A stretch of DNA of 64,000 bases from SZUA-430 sp040080835 (GCA_040080835.1 JBEBHP010000004.1:62001-126000); one strand, 5' to 3'. Numbered from the stretch's first letter, positions 8,898 through 18,232 are shown. A program made the numbers and translations. Notes: a model not told the origin generated them from the sequence alone.

Positions 8898-11800
8898 CTA
8901 TTTGAAAGTTTCCAGCGCGCTATTTGCAGCCTTTTGCCAAGCCAGCGCCTGGCGTTCGGCAGCCAAGGATTGAGCTTGCAAGAGGAACTCGCGTCCCTCG
9001 TTCCGCCTGCCCATCCTGATTTGCAGTACGCCGCGCATCCGAAGAAGGTCGGGCTCGGAAAATCGCTCGGATGTTTCGGAAATGATCGAGGCAGCTTCCT
9101 CCGTGAACTCTGTCGCCACATCGAGCATGTTTTGCGCGGCGAGTTGGTCGGCAGCCTTCAGTGCCAAAGTGGATGAGAACAAGCCCGCATTTCTCGCGGA
9201 CAGTGCGCCTCTGGCGGTCTTCAAGTCTGCAACAGTTTCGGGTTGTGAATATGCGAGTCGCGTGATCGCCTCGAATTGGCGGGCGAAGTCATGCCAAAGC
9301 TCCATCCGATGCTCGGACGTAAATTCTTTCATTTCATTGATGAGGCTGAAGCGCTCTGGACGATTTGAAATCAAAGCCAGCAGCGTTGCGTGCATGTAGG
9401 CGTAACCCAGCGAGTTCACGTGTCCGGTGGCTTTGGCGAGCGAGATGGATTCTGCGGCCGTCTCCCACGCCTGTTCGTCTCTTCCCAGGACCCACAGGTT
9501 CAGGGCGTAATACGAGTTGAAACTTACGGACTGATCCTGTCCCGTCACTTTTACAAATTCCCGATCCCTGGCGACGTCTCTGAACTGGAGTGCGGTCTGG
9601 TGGTGCTTCAGGCTTTCGACGCAGTCGCCTGACATCAGTGCTGTAATAGCCAGCGCACGCGTACCCATCATTCGATGGCTGGAAGTACCTACAGTTTCCC
9701 CTGCGGCGTGAAGGTGACCCGCGCTCTCCCTGGCAAGTGAGATTTTGCTGGATACGTGGTGTCCGCACCAGAGGCCGTACCAGGTTACAAAGGACAGGTC
9801 GGGTCGGCGCACCTTCTCATTCCGCGACAATGACTTTTGAAAGATTGCAGCAGTATCCGGGTGGCTGTGCCCCTTGGCTGCAATCGAAGCGAGGCCAAGT
9901 GCGGTCCGGAGCTCGAGTTCAAGTTCCGGCTTGCCAGATTGCTCACCCGCCAGAGAGGCCGCGTTTGCGTAGTGGCTCACTGCCTCGTGGTACGCTGGAC
10001 GCGACATCGCCATGTCTCCTGCCATGCGCCAGTATTCAATCGCCTTGTCGGTCAGGCTTGCAGACTGGGCATGGAAAGCTAAAACGTCGAATGCCTTGTT
10101 GTCGGCGGATTCCAGTGTCGATAGAAGCCGGGCATGCAGCGCTTGTCTTCTTGCCTTCAGCAGGCTCTCGTAGGCTGCGTCGCGAACGAGCGCGTGCTTG
10201 AACAGGTACGAAGCATCTGGAATCAGACCCTGCCGAAAAATCAGTTCTTCAGATCCAAGCGCCTCCAGGTCTTTTTCAAGTTCGGCTCCGCTTCGCGGTG
10301 ACACACTGGAGAGGGTCTCGTAGTCGAATGAGCGCCCGATGACTGACGCGACCTGAGCTGTTTCCTTGCCGGATGGCAGGCGGTCGAGCCTCGACATCAA
10401 GCTGTCCTGAAGGGTCGGAGGGATGATCGCGCGCGAGGCTTGCCCCGGCATGTGGTTGATCGAGGCCGTTGCTGCCCTTGTCATTTCCTCTATGAAGAGT
10501 GGCACGCCATCGGACCTGGCGATGATCTCGTCAATCACGTCGGTCGACAGGCCGATGCTTCCGCCCACCTGCTTTGCCATGGCTCCAATGTCGGCTCGCT
10601 CAAGGCGGTTGAGCGTCACTGTGGAAGCATGCGGGTGTGACAGGAGATTGTGTTTGAAGCCCGGCCTTGCGGTAACGAGCAAAAGCAGGCCGCTTGCGTG
10701 CATGTCCAGGCAAAGCGACATGAATTCAAGCGTGGACGGGTCCACCCAGTGGGCATCTTCGAAAATGATCAGCAGGGGTTTGCCGGCAGCTTGCCTGACG
10801 ATGTTGCCGGACAATGCCAGCATGGTTCGGTTGCGCAGCTGTTGCGGACTCAACGCCTGCAGTGATGGGTGGTCGTTGGGAACCAGCCCGAGCGCGGCTG
10901 CGATCAGGATCCGGCTTTCGGCATTGGAATCCGAAAGTGCGACTTCAAGTTTATGCAGGCGCAGCGATGCTGAATCGGCTGTTGCCATGCCTGATGCATT
11001 CCCCAGCTGTTTCAGCACCGGATAAAGCGGGCTACCCGTGAACTGCGGGGCGCACTGAAACCGCATGAGCAAGTGGTCGTCGGAGCGTGCGGCTTCGACC
11101 ACGGCCTCGACCAGGCGTGACTTTCCAATTCCGGCCTCGCCCGTGATGATCAACATTTGCGTATTGCCACTGGAACAAGCCCGCCATTTGTCAGTGAGCA
11201 TTTTCAGTTCGGTTTCCCGCCCGATCAGCCTGGTGAGGCCGCCTGCGGCCCGAGCGGCGAAGCGGCTTTCGAGCGAACGCTCCCTGACAATTTCGAATGC
11301 TTTTTGCGCCTGCGCAATTCCCTTGAGTGCCGGGCTTCCGAGATCGCGTGACTCAAACATGCCTGCAACGAGGCTGTTTGTCGTTTCGGAGACGACGACC
11401 TGGTTGGGCGCGGCAAACGACTGAAGCCTGGCCGCGAGATTGGGGGTGTCACCGACGACGGTCTCTTCCTGGGAAGAGCCGCGGCCGATGAGATCACCCA
11501 CGACCACCAGGCCGGTCGCTATGCCGACACGCGCCGACAGGGGGCTTCCCATCGGATCTTTCAGCGCAGAGACGGCGCCCGAGATTGCCAGGCCCGCGCG
11601 CACGGCGCGTTCTGCTTCGTTCTCATGTGCCTTTGGCCATCCGAAATAGGCAAGCACGCCGTCGCCCATGTATTTTGCAACGTTGCCCTCAACCCGTTCG
11701 ATTTCGGCAGCAACATGTTTCTGATAGTTCAGGACGACATTGCGCATGTCTTCAGGATCGAGACGCGTCGACAGCTGTGTTGAACCGACAAGGTCCACGA

Positions 11801-12053
11801 ACATCACAGTGAGGTGCCGGCGTTCCGCAAACGAGGGTTGGGGTTCCGGTTTCGGGTCACGTCGCGCAGCTTCCTGATCCAGCAAGGCTATCGCATCGAG
11901 CATCTTGCGCCGGTGCCCCACAGGGCCCACGCCGATTTCCTTCAGGTCGTCAGCCGTAAGTTTGCCCAGAACCCCGGCATCGACTTCATTGTCGTGGAAG
12001 GCCTGTTCATACTGTGACAGGCCGAGGCTGCGCAGCCACTGGGAAACGTCCAT
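8898..12053 (-). CDS. SAM / class III adenylyl cyclase / ATPase / TPR multidomain regulator
   Basis: A 1051-residue signalling protein. Residues about 1-62 form a SAM domain (WLRSLGLSQYEQAF...LTADDLKEIGV). A class III nucleotide cyclase domain follows (about 80-250), with metal aspartates in VMFVDLVGSTQLS and KYMGDGVLAYFGWP. Next is an STAND/AAA-type ATPase starting RLIGRETELKMLTDKW with Walker A GEAGIGKS and a VDPSTLEFMSL region. The C-terminal part (about 650-1051) is helical repeats of TPR type. This architecture is common in soil and alphaproteobacteria; the ligand is unknown. I chose ATG 12053, after the phosphatase stop; an in-frame ATG at 12077 overlaps that gene. Confidence 0.88.
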   Translation of the reverse strand: MDVSQWLRSLGLSQYEQAFHDNEVDAGVLGKLTADDLKEIGVGPVGHRRKMLDAIALLDQEAARRDPKPEPQPSFAERRHLTVMFVDLVGSTQLSTRLDPEDMRNVVLNYQKHVAAEIERVEGNVAKYMGDGVLAYFGWPKAHENEAERAVRAGLAISGAVSALKDPMGSPLSARVGIATGLVVVGDLIGRGSSQEETVVGDTPNLAARLQSFAAPNQVVVSETTNSLVAGMFESRDLGSPALKGIAQAQKAFEIVRERSLESRFAARAAGGLTRLIGRETELKMLTDKWRACSSGNTQMLIITGEAGIGKSRLVEAVVEAARSDDHLLMRFQCAPQFTGSPLYPVLKQLGNASGMATADSASLRLHKLEVALSDSNAESRILIAAALGLVPNDHPSLQALSPQQLRNRTMLALSGNIVRQAAGKPLLIIFEDAHWVDPSTLEFMSLCLDMHASGLLLLVTARPGFKHNLLSHPHASTVTLNRLERADIGAMAKQVGGSIGLSTDVIDEIIARSDGVPLFIEEMTRAATASINHMPGQASRAIIPPTLQDSLMSRLDRLPSGKETAQVASVIGRSFDYETLSSVSPRSGAELEKDLEALGSEELIFRQGLIPDASYLFKHALVRDAAYESLLKARRQALHARLLSTLESADNKAFDVLAFHAQSASLTDKAIEYWRMAGDMAMSRPAYHEAVSHYANAASLAGEQSGKPELELELRTALGLASIAAKGHSHPDTAAIFQKSLSRNEKVRRPDLSFVTWYGLWCGHHVSSKISLARESAGHLHAAGETVGTSSHRMMGTRALAITALMSGDCVESLKHHQTALQFRDVARDREFVKVTGQDQSVSFNSYYALNLWVLGRDEQAWETAAESISLAKATGHVNSLGYAYMHATLLALISNRPERFSLINEMKEFTSEHRMELWHDFARQFEAITRLAYSQPETVADLKTARGALSARNAGLFSSTLALKAADQLAAQNMLDVATEFTEEAASIISETSERFSEPDLLRMRGVLQIRMGRRNEGREFLLQAQSLAAERQALAWQKAANSALETFK

Positions 12054-12057
12054 TTTT

Positions 12058-12774
12058 TCAGTAGCCCGCTTTGGCATAGCGCTGTGTCATGCCTTCAAGC
12101 GTTGTCAGCGGCCGCGTGAGCTTGATCGGGTCGTGGGCCGTGATGTTGATGCCCCGTATGATTTTTCGGATGATCTGACCGGAGTCGGCGCAGGTGTCGA
12201 AGTCAATGATGTTCACGCAGCCGGAGTCTTGCTCAAAGTTGCCGAACGCGGCGAGGCCTCCACCGGAAATGTCCGACAAAATGGCGCGGTTCACTCCGCC
12301 ATGGGCGACCAGCAAAAGGGTTGCCCAGTCCCCGGACGTCAAGATCGCATTGAAGGCGGGAAGTATTCTTGCAGCAAATTCGGAGAAGCGCTCGCCGTTT
12401 GCGTAACAGGCGTCTGGTTCGCTGGCGCGGAACATAGCGTAGGCAAAGTCGACCGGGCTGAGGTTTGCCCGGGCAACGGCATCGCCGCCACGGATTTCTT
12501 CGAGCGCGGGTTCAATCTCAAGCCGCTGCTTTCGAGGTTCCAGAACGATCTGCGCGGTCTCGCGGGTTCGCTGAAGTCCGGAGCAAATGGCACGATCGAA
12601 AGGGATGTCGGCAAGAAGACCTGCCATTTCGTTTGCTTCGTCTCGGCCTTTCTGGGTGAGGGGGACAACGCGGGAGTCCGGGGCGCGGGTGCCGTCCTGT
12701 CTGATGTATTCTGCATCGGCGTGGCGCATAAGATAGACACGGCGGCGTCTTGCCCGGTCAAAAGGAAGTTCCAT
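12058..12774 (-). CDS. histidine phosphatase superfamily protein (phosphoglycerate-mutase-like)
   Basis: A 238-residue phosphatase of the RHG superfamily. The N-terminal RRVYLMRHADAEY holds the phospho-accepting His, CSGLQRTRETAQIV the conserved Arg/Thr region, and LLVAHGGVNRAIL the second catalytic His. It would hydrolyse a phosphomonoester; the substrate cannot be read from the sequence. The start ATG 12774 (MELPFDRARRRR) is preferred over an in-frame upstream start. It precedes the cyclase/ATPase regulator by 4 bases, so the two may be co-expressed. Confidence 0.85.
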   Translation of the reverse strand: MELPFDRARRRRVYLMRHADAEYIRQDGTRAPDSRVVPLTQKGRDEANEMAGLLADIPFDRAICSGLQRTRETAQIVLEPRKQRLEIEPALEEIRGGDAVARANLSPVDFAYAMFRASEPDACYANGERFSEFAARILPAFNAILTSGDWATLLLVAHGGVNRAILSDISGGGLAAFGNFEQDSGCVNIIDFDTCADSGQIIRKIIRGINITAHDPIKLTRPLTTLEGMTQRYAKAGY

Positions 12775-12899
12775 CGTTGTGCTGCCCCTTGCAGGTTGCT
12801 GCAGCCGCTGACGCATGGAAACTCAAACGCACTGATTGGCTGTCCTGGGTCAAAGGATACCAGTCGACAGAATCGGGCGTCAACGTGGCGGTTTCGAAC

Positions 12900-14036
12900 T
12901 CAACGCTGGAAGGACTTGCCCAGTTGCAGGAGCGGATCACGCTGTTCGGGCGGTATGCTCGCGTCTGCCATGGGGCCCACGTTAATCAACAAGTTCCCGC
13001 CCTTCGAAGTCACTTCACGGTACAGGGATATCAGTCCTTCACCGGTCAGGTAGTCGTCGACGCGTTCCTGTGCGTTGTAGCCGAAAGCCAGTCCAAGGCC
13101 ACGGCAGGCTTCCCACTTCTTGCTGACCGGGATGGCACCAATTCCGTATTCCACGGTCCGGAAGTCGCAGTGAGGCGGGGGCGGGTTTTCCTGTGGTCCG
13201 GGGGAGGCTGCTATGCGGGCTTTCATCATTTCGTTGAAGGACTTGCGGGTTGTCTCGTCCCGTAGGCTGTTGAACAGGTCTTCTTCGGCGAGCCAGCGAT
13301 CGTTCACGACGCCATCCGGCACCGCGTCGTAGTAGTAGCTGAAGAGTTCCGGCACGTGGGCTTTTGACGGCCAGGCAATGTCGTTCCACAGCACGCTGGG
13401 TTTGTAACGGTCGATGAGTTCCCGGAGTTGTGCGGCCGCATAGTCAGCGTAAGCGCGTTCAGTCGGCACAGCCGCGAACATGTCACCGAGATTGGCGATG
13501 GGCGTTGGGCGCGCCGTCCAGTCAAGGCCGCCGGAGTAATAAAGACCGAAGCGCATGCCGCGTGCCCGGACGGCCGCTGCGAGCTCGCCCACGAAATCAC
13601 GCGAAGTGTTCCAGCCAGGGCGCCATGGATTTGCAATCGCGGTTGGCCAGAGGCAGTAGCCGTCGTGATGCTTGGTCACGAAGACGACATAGCGTGCTCC
13701 TGCTTTGTGAAAGAGGTCAGCCCAGGCGTCGGCGTCAAAGTTCCTGGCGGCTTCGTCGAAGGGTTCGCGGAACCCGGAGTAAGGCTGGTTGCCAAACTTT
13801 GCTTGGTGATATGCTTGCGTCGCGCTGCCTTCGAGGCGAAGCGCATTCTCGTACCATTCCGCATAGGGCAGGTACTTGTTCATGTCATCGTAGCTGTCGC
13901 GCATCAGTTCGTGGATCGCACGACCACGCGGCGCGAATGCCGGGATGGCATACATGCCCCAGTGAATGAAAATGCCGAAGCCTGCCTCGCGGTACCAGTC
14001 GGGGCAGTCGCGGTTTTTGAATTGCTCGAAGCTCAC
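12900..14036 (-). CDS. GH29 alpha-L-fucosidase-like protein, short C-terminus
   Basis: A 378-residue protein with the GH29 catalytic barrel: WYREAGFGIFIHWGMY, AGARYVVFVTKHHDGYCLWPT, GMRFGLYYSGGLDW and the nucleophile-type aspartate in SVLWNDIAWP. It would remove terminal L-fucose from glycans. No signal peptide is visible, so it is probably cytoplasmic. The usual ending after LLINVGPMADASIP...LLQLG (typically W-x-x-x-N-G-x-x-IY) is missing: the frame stops after KSFQR, and other frames downstream do not restore it. The GTG start lies directly after the stop of the gamma-glutamyltranspeptidase gene (TAG at 14037). Confidence 0.82.
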   Translation of the reverse strand: MSFEQFKNRDCPDWYREAGFGIFIHWGMYAIPAFAPRGRAIHELMRDSYDDMNKYLPYAEWYENALRLEGSATQAYHQAKFGNQPYSGFREPFDEAARNFDADAWADLFHKAGARYVVFVTKHHDGYCLWPTAIANPWRPGWNTSRDFVGELAAAVRARGMRFGLYYSGGLDWTARPTPIANLGDMFAAVPTERAYADYAAAQLRELIDRYKPSVLWNDIAWPSKAHVPELFSYYYDAVPDGVVNDRWLAEEDLFNSLRDETTRKSFNEMMKARIAASPGPQENPPPPHCDFRTVEYGIGAIPVSKKWEACRGLGLAFGYNAQERVDDYLTGEGLISLYREVTSKGGNLLINVGPMADASIPPEQRDPLLQLGKSFQR

Positions 14037-15791
14037 CTAATATCCCATCGCTGCGCCGTCCTTGCGCATCTCGGAGGCGCCCCAATAGACGCCGGTTGCG
14101 GGGTCGCGCATGATCGCCTGGTAGCCGCCGAAGCTGCCGTCTCCGGGTTCGAGATGGTGTCCCCGGCGTTCGAGTTCGGTGCGGACGTCCGTGCCTATGC
14201 CGGTTTCAAGCTGCAGCTTGCCGACATCGATTGAATCCTTGCGCATCCAGTCTTCCGAGCTGATGTGGCGGAAGCGGGCGGCGTCGCCGGCCTCCTGGAT
14301 GTTCAGGCCGAAGTCGACCATGTTCACGACGATCTGCACGTGTCCCTGGGGCTGCATGTCCCCGCCCATGAGGCCGAAGCTCATGAAGGGTTTGCCATCC
14401 TTCATCACGAAGGCCGGAATGATTGTCTGGAATGGCCGCTTGCCGGGCGCGTAGACGTTGGCATGTGACGGATCGAGCGCATAGAGCTCGCCACGGTCCT
14501 GGAACATGAAGCCGAGTTTGTCGGGCACGAGGCCTGATCCCATGCCGCGGTAGTTCGACTGGATCAGGGACACCATCATGCCATCCTTGTCGGCGGCAGT
14601 CAGATAGGTCGTGTCACCCTGATGAAGCTTGATGTCGCCGGGCGGGACATTCGGGTTGGCCCGGTCCATTTCAATCAGTGCGCGGCGCTTTGCGGCGTAG
14701 GCGTCGGAGATCAGTTCCAGGATTGGAGCGTTGTAAGTTGCGGGGTCGGCGTAGAACTTGCCGAGGTCTTCGAAGGCCAGTCGCTTGGCTTCAACCATCA
14801 CATGCAGGGCATCGGCGGACCCGCGGCCCATCTTCTTCAGGTCGTAGCCTTCCAGCATCTTCAGGATCTGTAGTGCTGCAATGCCTTGTGTGTTTGGTGG
14901 CAGCTCGAAAACGTCATAGCCGCGATAATTCACGCTGACCGGGTCGACCCAGTTGCCGGTGTGGGCTGCGAAATCCTCGAAACGAAGGTCGCCGCCGATG
15001 CGCTTGAAATAGGCGTCGATGGTCCTTGCGATCTGGCCCTTGTAATACGCATCGCGTCCACCCTTGGCGAGCAGGCTGTAAGTGCGCGCGAGGTCCGGGT
15101 TGCGGAAGATCTGTCCCTGCACCGGCGCCTTGCCATCAAGCAGATAGGTTGCCTTGGCGTTGTCGCTCTCTTCGATGTTCTTTGCGTCCCGCTCGAAACC
15201 CTTGAAGTTGCGGGCCCAATAGTACGCAACGAGCTGAGAGACCGGAAAGCCGTCAGTCGCGTAGTGAATTGAGGGATCAAGCAGCTGCGCCATCGGGAGC
15301 TTGCCGAACCTGTCGTGGAGCGCAAACCAGCCGTCGACGGTGCCTGGAACTGTTACGGTTAGCGAACCATGCGACGGCATTTCCGTGCGGCCATCCAGCT
15401 TGCCCTTCAGGTCCTCGAGGCTGCGCCCCTTGGGAGAGCGTCCACTGCCGTTATAGCCGTAGAGCTTCTTCGTTTTCGGGTCCCAGACTATGGCGAAGAG
15501 GTCGCCGCCAATGCCACAGCTAACTGGCTCCATCAGGCCGAGTGCCGCATTGGCCGCGATTGCCGCATCGACGGCGCTTCCGCCGCGCTTCAGCACGTCG
15601 ATTGCGATCTGGGTCGCAAGCGGTTGCGCAGTGGCTGCCATGCCATGCGTGGCCAGCACCGGTGCGCGTGTTGCAAAGCCAAGGCCGGTGTAGCGATCAC
15701 CGCCGCCTGGTGCAGCGGTGGGTGTGTTGTCTGCAAATGCAGTCGACGTCATCAGTAAAATTCCCAGTAAAGCTGCGGCCGGTTTCATCAT
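14037..15791 (-). CDS. ggt: gamma-glutamyltranspeptidase / glutathione hydrolase
   Basis: A 584-residue periplasmic Ntn-hydrolase precursor. A signal peptide covers residues 1-20 (cleavage after AFA). Family marks are GMAATAQPLATQIAIDVLKRGGSAVDAAIAAN, SCGIGGDLF, YNGSGRSP and the autoprocessing site GDTTYLTAADKDG, where T394 would be the nucleophile and new N-terminus of the small subunit. It cleaves the gamma-glutamyl bond of glutathione and its conjugates. The gene sits between a Rap1a-like secreted protein and the GH29 gene with almost no spacing, suggesting one transcript. Confidence 0.93.
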   Translation of the reverse strand: MMKPAAALLGILLMTSTAFADNTPTAAPGGGDRYTGLGFATRAPVLATHGMAATAQPLATQIAIDVLKRGGSAVDAAIAANAALGLMEPVSCGIGGDLFAIVWDPKTKKLYGYNGSGRSPKGRSLEDLKGKLDGRTEMPSHGSLTVTVPGTVDGWFALHDRFGKLPMAQLLDPSIHYATDGFPVSQLVAYYWARNFKGFERDAKNIEESDNAKATYLLDGKAPVQGQIFRNPDLARTYSLLAKGGRDAYYKGQIARTIDAYFKRIGGDLRFEDFAAHTGNWVDPVSVNYRGYDVFELPPNTQGIAALQILKMLEGYDLKKMGRGSADALHVMVEAKRLAFEDLGKFYADPATYNAPILELISDAYAAKRRALIEMDRANPNVPPGDIKLHQGDTTYLTAADKDGMMVSLIQSNYRGMGSGLVPDKLGFMFQDRGELYALDPSHANVYAPGKRPFQTIIPAFVMKDGKPFMSFGLMGGDMQPQGHVQIVVNMVDFGLNIQEAGDAARFRHISSEDWMRKDSIDVGKLQLETGIGTDVRTELERRGHHLEPGDGSFGGYQAIMRDPATGVYWGASEMRKDGAAMGY

Positions 15792-15792
15792 G

Positions 15793-16212
15793 TTATCGTC
15801 CCGGCGTGGCGGGGCAGGGGAAGTCGCGCTCCAGCGTTTGCTGCGCCAGCGTTGCGGCGGGCCCCTGAAGCGATGGCGGATTGAACTGTGCGAAATTGAT
15901 CAGGCGCTGCGCCATGTCGGTATAGGTGAGCACATCGGGCAGGCGGACGCAGCGCTCCTTGGATGAATAGGGAATGCCCTTGATCATTGCGTCCTGTCGC
16001 GCCTTCTCACGTTCGACCAGCGATACAAAGAAGCCCTGGAGGAATGTCCGGCACGGATGCGGCGCGCGCGCGACGTTGCTGTCCTGGGCGGCGCCCTTGG
16101 CGAGGTAATCCTTGCAGGCGTTTACAAGCTCCAGGCCGGTGTCGATGCGTCCGGCGTAGGAAGGGAGTGACAAGAGGCAGATGGCGATGGCTGCCAAGAA
16201 AATACGACGCAT
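15793..16212 (-). CDS. Rap1a/Tai-like secreted protein
   Basis: A 139-residue protein with a clear signal peptide (MRRIFLAAIAICLLSLPSYAG). The mature part has the pattern NACKDYL...CRTFLQGFFVSL...RCVRLPDVLTYTDMAQRLINFAQ...PAATLAQQTLERDFPC, which resembles the Rap1a/Tai family: conserved Cys pairs and the final L-x-x-x-FPC. The family was named from immunity proteins of T6SS amidase effectors, but most members stand alone. No T6SS gene is in the window, so an immunity role is not implied. Start ATG 16212 is chosen for the signal peptide. It ends one base before the ggt start. Confidence 0.7.
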   Translation of the reverse strand: MRRIFLAAIAICLLSLPSYAGRIDTGLELVNACKDYLAKGAAQDSNVARAPHPCRTFLQGFFVSLVEREKARQDAMIKGIPYSSKERCVRLPDVLTYTDMAQRLINFAQFNPPSLQGPAATLAQQTLERDFPCPATPGR

Positions 16213-16302
16213 GGTAGTGTTCCTTCCGGCTTGAGCCTGAATGGCGCTCAGGGTAGGCCGTGGACGTGACTTCGACAACTGCAAAGCGCAAGGACATCAC
16301 CC

Positions 16303-16926
16303 ATGCTAGACGCGGTAATCCGCCCCCACATTGACAAACCCCTGTCCAGACTGGCGAGCCGGATCGTGGCCATGAATATTTCTGCGACCCACGTCACCGT
16401 GATGGCGTTCCTGCTTGGCGTTGGCGCCGCAGGTCTGGTCGCCAGCCACCTGATCTGGGTGGGGCTTGGGGTATTTCTGGCCAGCCGCGTTCTGGACGGT
16501 CTTGACGGGGCGGTGGCGCGACAGACGCAGCTGACGGACCTGGGTGGGTATCTCGATATCACCCTCGACTTCATCGTCTATGCAAGCATGGTGCTGGGTT
16601 TTGCGCTTGCCGATCCGGAACGAAATGCACTCGCTGCGGCATTCCTGACCGCGAGCTTCATGGCGCCAGCATCGACCTTCCTGGCCTACGCGGTTTTTGC
16701 TGCAAAGCGTGGCATCACGACCGAGATCCGGGGACGCAAATCTCTGTATTACCTGGGCGGATTGACTGAAGGGTTTGAAACCATCCTGACGATCAGCCTG
16801 ATGTGCATTTTTCCTGACTGGTTCCCAGTGATTGCGGTCGTGTATGCGATGATGTGCTGGATCACGGGCGGGACCCGGATCGCTGCTGCCATCCAGGTGT
16901 TTGGCAAGGAAGATGGTGCACGATGA
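16303..16926 (+). CDS. CDP-alcohol phosphatidyltransferase family protein
   Basis: A 207-residue inner-membrane enzyme. The catalytic motif D-x2-DG-x2-AR-x8-G-x3-D-x3-D is complete in DGLDGAVAR and GGYLDITLD, and about six hydrophobic helices are present. Such enzymes swap CMP for a second alcohol to make phospholipid head groups. Closest by eye are the PgsA/YnbA-like stand-alone members; the acceptor alcohol is not predictable. Its stop overlaps the start of the acyl-CoA dehydrogenase (ATGA at 16923), pointing to coupled expression. Confidence 0.88.
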   Translation: MLDAVIRPHIDKPLSRLASRIVAMNISATHVTVMAFLLGVGAAGLVASHLIWVGLGVFLASRVLDGLDGAVARQTQLTDLGGYLDITLDFIVYASMVLGFALADPERNALAAAFLTASFMAPASTFLAYAVFAAKRGITTEIRGRKSLYYLGGLTEGFETILTISLMCIFPDWFPVIAVVYAMMCWITGGTRIAAAIQVFGKEDGAR

Positions 16927-18074
16927 CAACTGACAGCCAGAGGGATATCGCGGAAGCTGTCGGCCGGATCTGCAGCAAGTTTGATGATGCCTTCTGGTTG
17001 GCGCGCGACAACGATCACCGCTTTCCGGAGGAGTTCGTGAAAGAGATCGCGGATGCCGGCTTCCTTGGTGTGGCTATGCCGGAGAGTGTCGGCGGCGCGG
17101 GGCTGGGTGTCAGGGAGGCGGCTGCCATGATGCACAGGATTGCGAGTTCGGGTGCTGCCATGACGGGCGTGTCGGCCGTGCATATCAACATTTTCGGACC
17201 TCATCCTGTCGCCGTATTCGGTACGGAGGCGCAGAAGCAGCGGATGCTGGTGCCACTGATCAAGGGTGAAACGCGCTGCTGCTTCGGCGTCACGGAGCCT
17301 GACGCCGGTCTTGATACGTCTTCCCTGAAGACGCGGGCCGAACGGCAGGGCGATACCTGGGTCGTCAATGGCCGCAAGATGTGGACGACCACGGCACAGA
17401 GCGCCTCGCACATCCTGCTGCTGGTGCGCACCTCGCCCAAGGGAAAGAAGCCAACCGACGGGCTCAGCCTGTTCTACACGGCGCTCAACCGCAAACACAT
17501 CGAGGTGCGCGAGATCCCGAAGATGGGACGACACGCGGTGGATACCAACATGCTGTTCATTGATGCTCTGCCTGTTCCACATGCAGATCTGATCGGTGAG
17601 GAAGGAAAAGGGTTCGACTACCTGCTGCATGCTTTCAACCCTGAACGAATCCTGATCGCGGCTGAAGCGATCGGCGTTGGACAGGACGCGCTGCGCCGGG
17701 CTGCCAAGTACGCGCGCGAGCGCGTCGTGTTCGGTAGGCCGATCGGCCAGAACCAGGCGATCCAGCATCCGCTCGCCAAGTCGTGGGCCGAACTGGAGGC
17801 CGCGTGGCTGATGACAATGAAGGCGGCAGAGCTCTATGACGAAGGCAAGCCGTGCGGGCTTGAAGCAAATGCTGCGAAGTATCTGGCAGCCGAGGCTGCG
17901 TATCATGCCTGCGAGACCGCGGTGATGACCCATGGCGGCATGGGCTATGCGCGCGAGTTCCATGTTGAGCGCCTGTTCCGCGAAGTGCTGATCGCACGTA
18001 TCGCGCCGGTCAGCCGCGAGATGATCCTGAACTTCATTGCAGAGAAGGCGCTGGGGTTGCCGAAGTCGTATTGA
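16923..18074 (+). CDS. acyl-CoA dehydrogenase
   Basis: A 383-residue flavoprotein of the acyl-CoA dehydrogenase family. Domain order is standard: helical N-terminus, the middle beta domain with CCFGVTEPDAGLDTSSL (FAD and substrate loop) and WVVNGRKMWTTTAQSASH, then the C-terminal helices with GYAREFHVERLFREV. It oxidises an acyl-CoA to the 2-enoyl-CoA with FAD and passes electrons to ETF. The start overlaps the phosphatidyltransferase stop. The substrate chain length is unknown. A second, unrelated family member lies at 28.5-29.7 kb. Confidence 0.92.
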   Translation: MTTDSQRDIAEAVGRICSKFDDAFWLARDNDHRFPEEFVKEIADAGFLGVAMPESVGGAGLGVREAAAMMHRIASSGAAMTGVSAVHINIFGPHPVAVFGTEAQKQRMLVPLIKGETRCCFGVTEPDAGLDTSSLKTRAERQGDTWVVNGRKMWTTTAQSASHILLLVRTSPKGKKPTDGLSLFYTALNRKHIEVREIPKMGRHAVDTNMLFIDALPVPHADLIGEEGKGFDYLLHAFNPERILIAAEAIGVGQDALRRAAKYARERVVFGRPIGQNQAIQHPLAKSWAELEAAWLMTMKAAELYDEGKPCGLEANAAKYLAAEAAYHACETAVMTHGGMGYAREFHVERLFREVLIARIAPVSREMILNFIAEKALGLPKSY

Positions 18075-18232
18075 GTGTACAGGCTCGCGCTTTGCTTGGC
18101 AGGTATGACGGGGGGCGACTAAATGAATTGTGTTGGAAAGTGTTGCATGACCCAGATGTTGCGTATGGGCTTCAGCATTGATCCATTGGAGCGTGGCGCG
18201 TTATATGGCGGCTGAAGTTCAGGGAGAGAGCC

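Noticed and set aside
12758..12940. Small frame that could be a frameshifted C-terminus of the GH29 gene
   Set aside because: Its translation does not resemble the expected W-x-x-x-N-G-x-x-IY ending, so a simple frameshift is not supported.
15793..16212. T6SS immunity function for the Rap1a-like protein
   Set aside because: No T6SS or amidase effector gene is in the window, and many family members are unrelated to T6SS.
16749..17963. Long open frame antisense to the acyl-CoA dehydrogenase
   Set aside because: It mirrors a well-supported gene in high-GC DNA and its product shows no domain or sensible composition.
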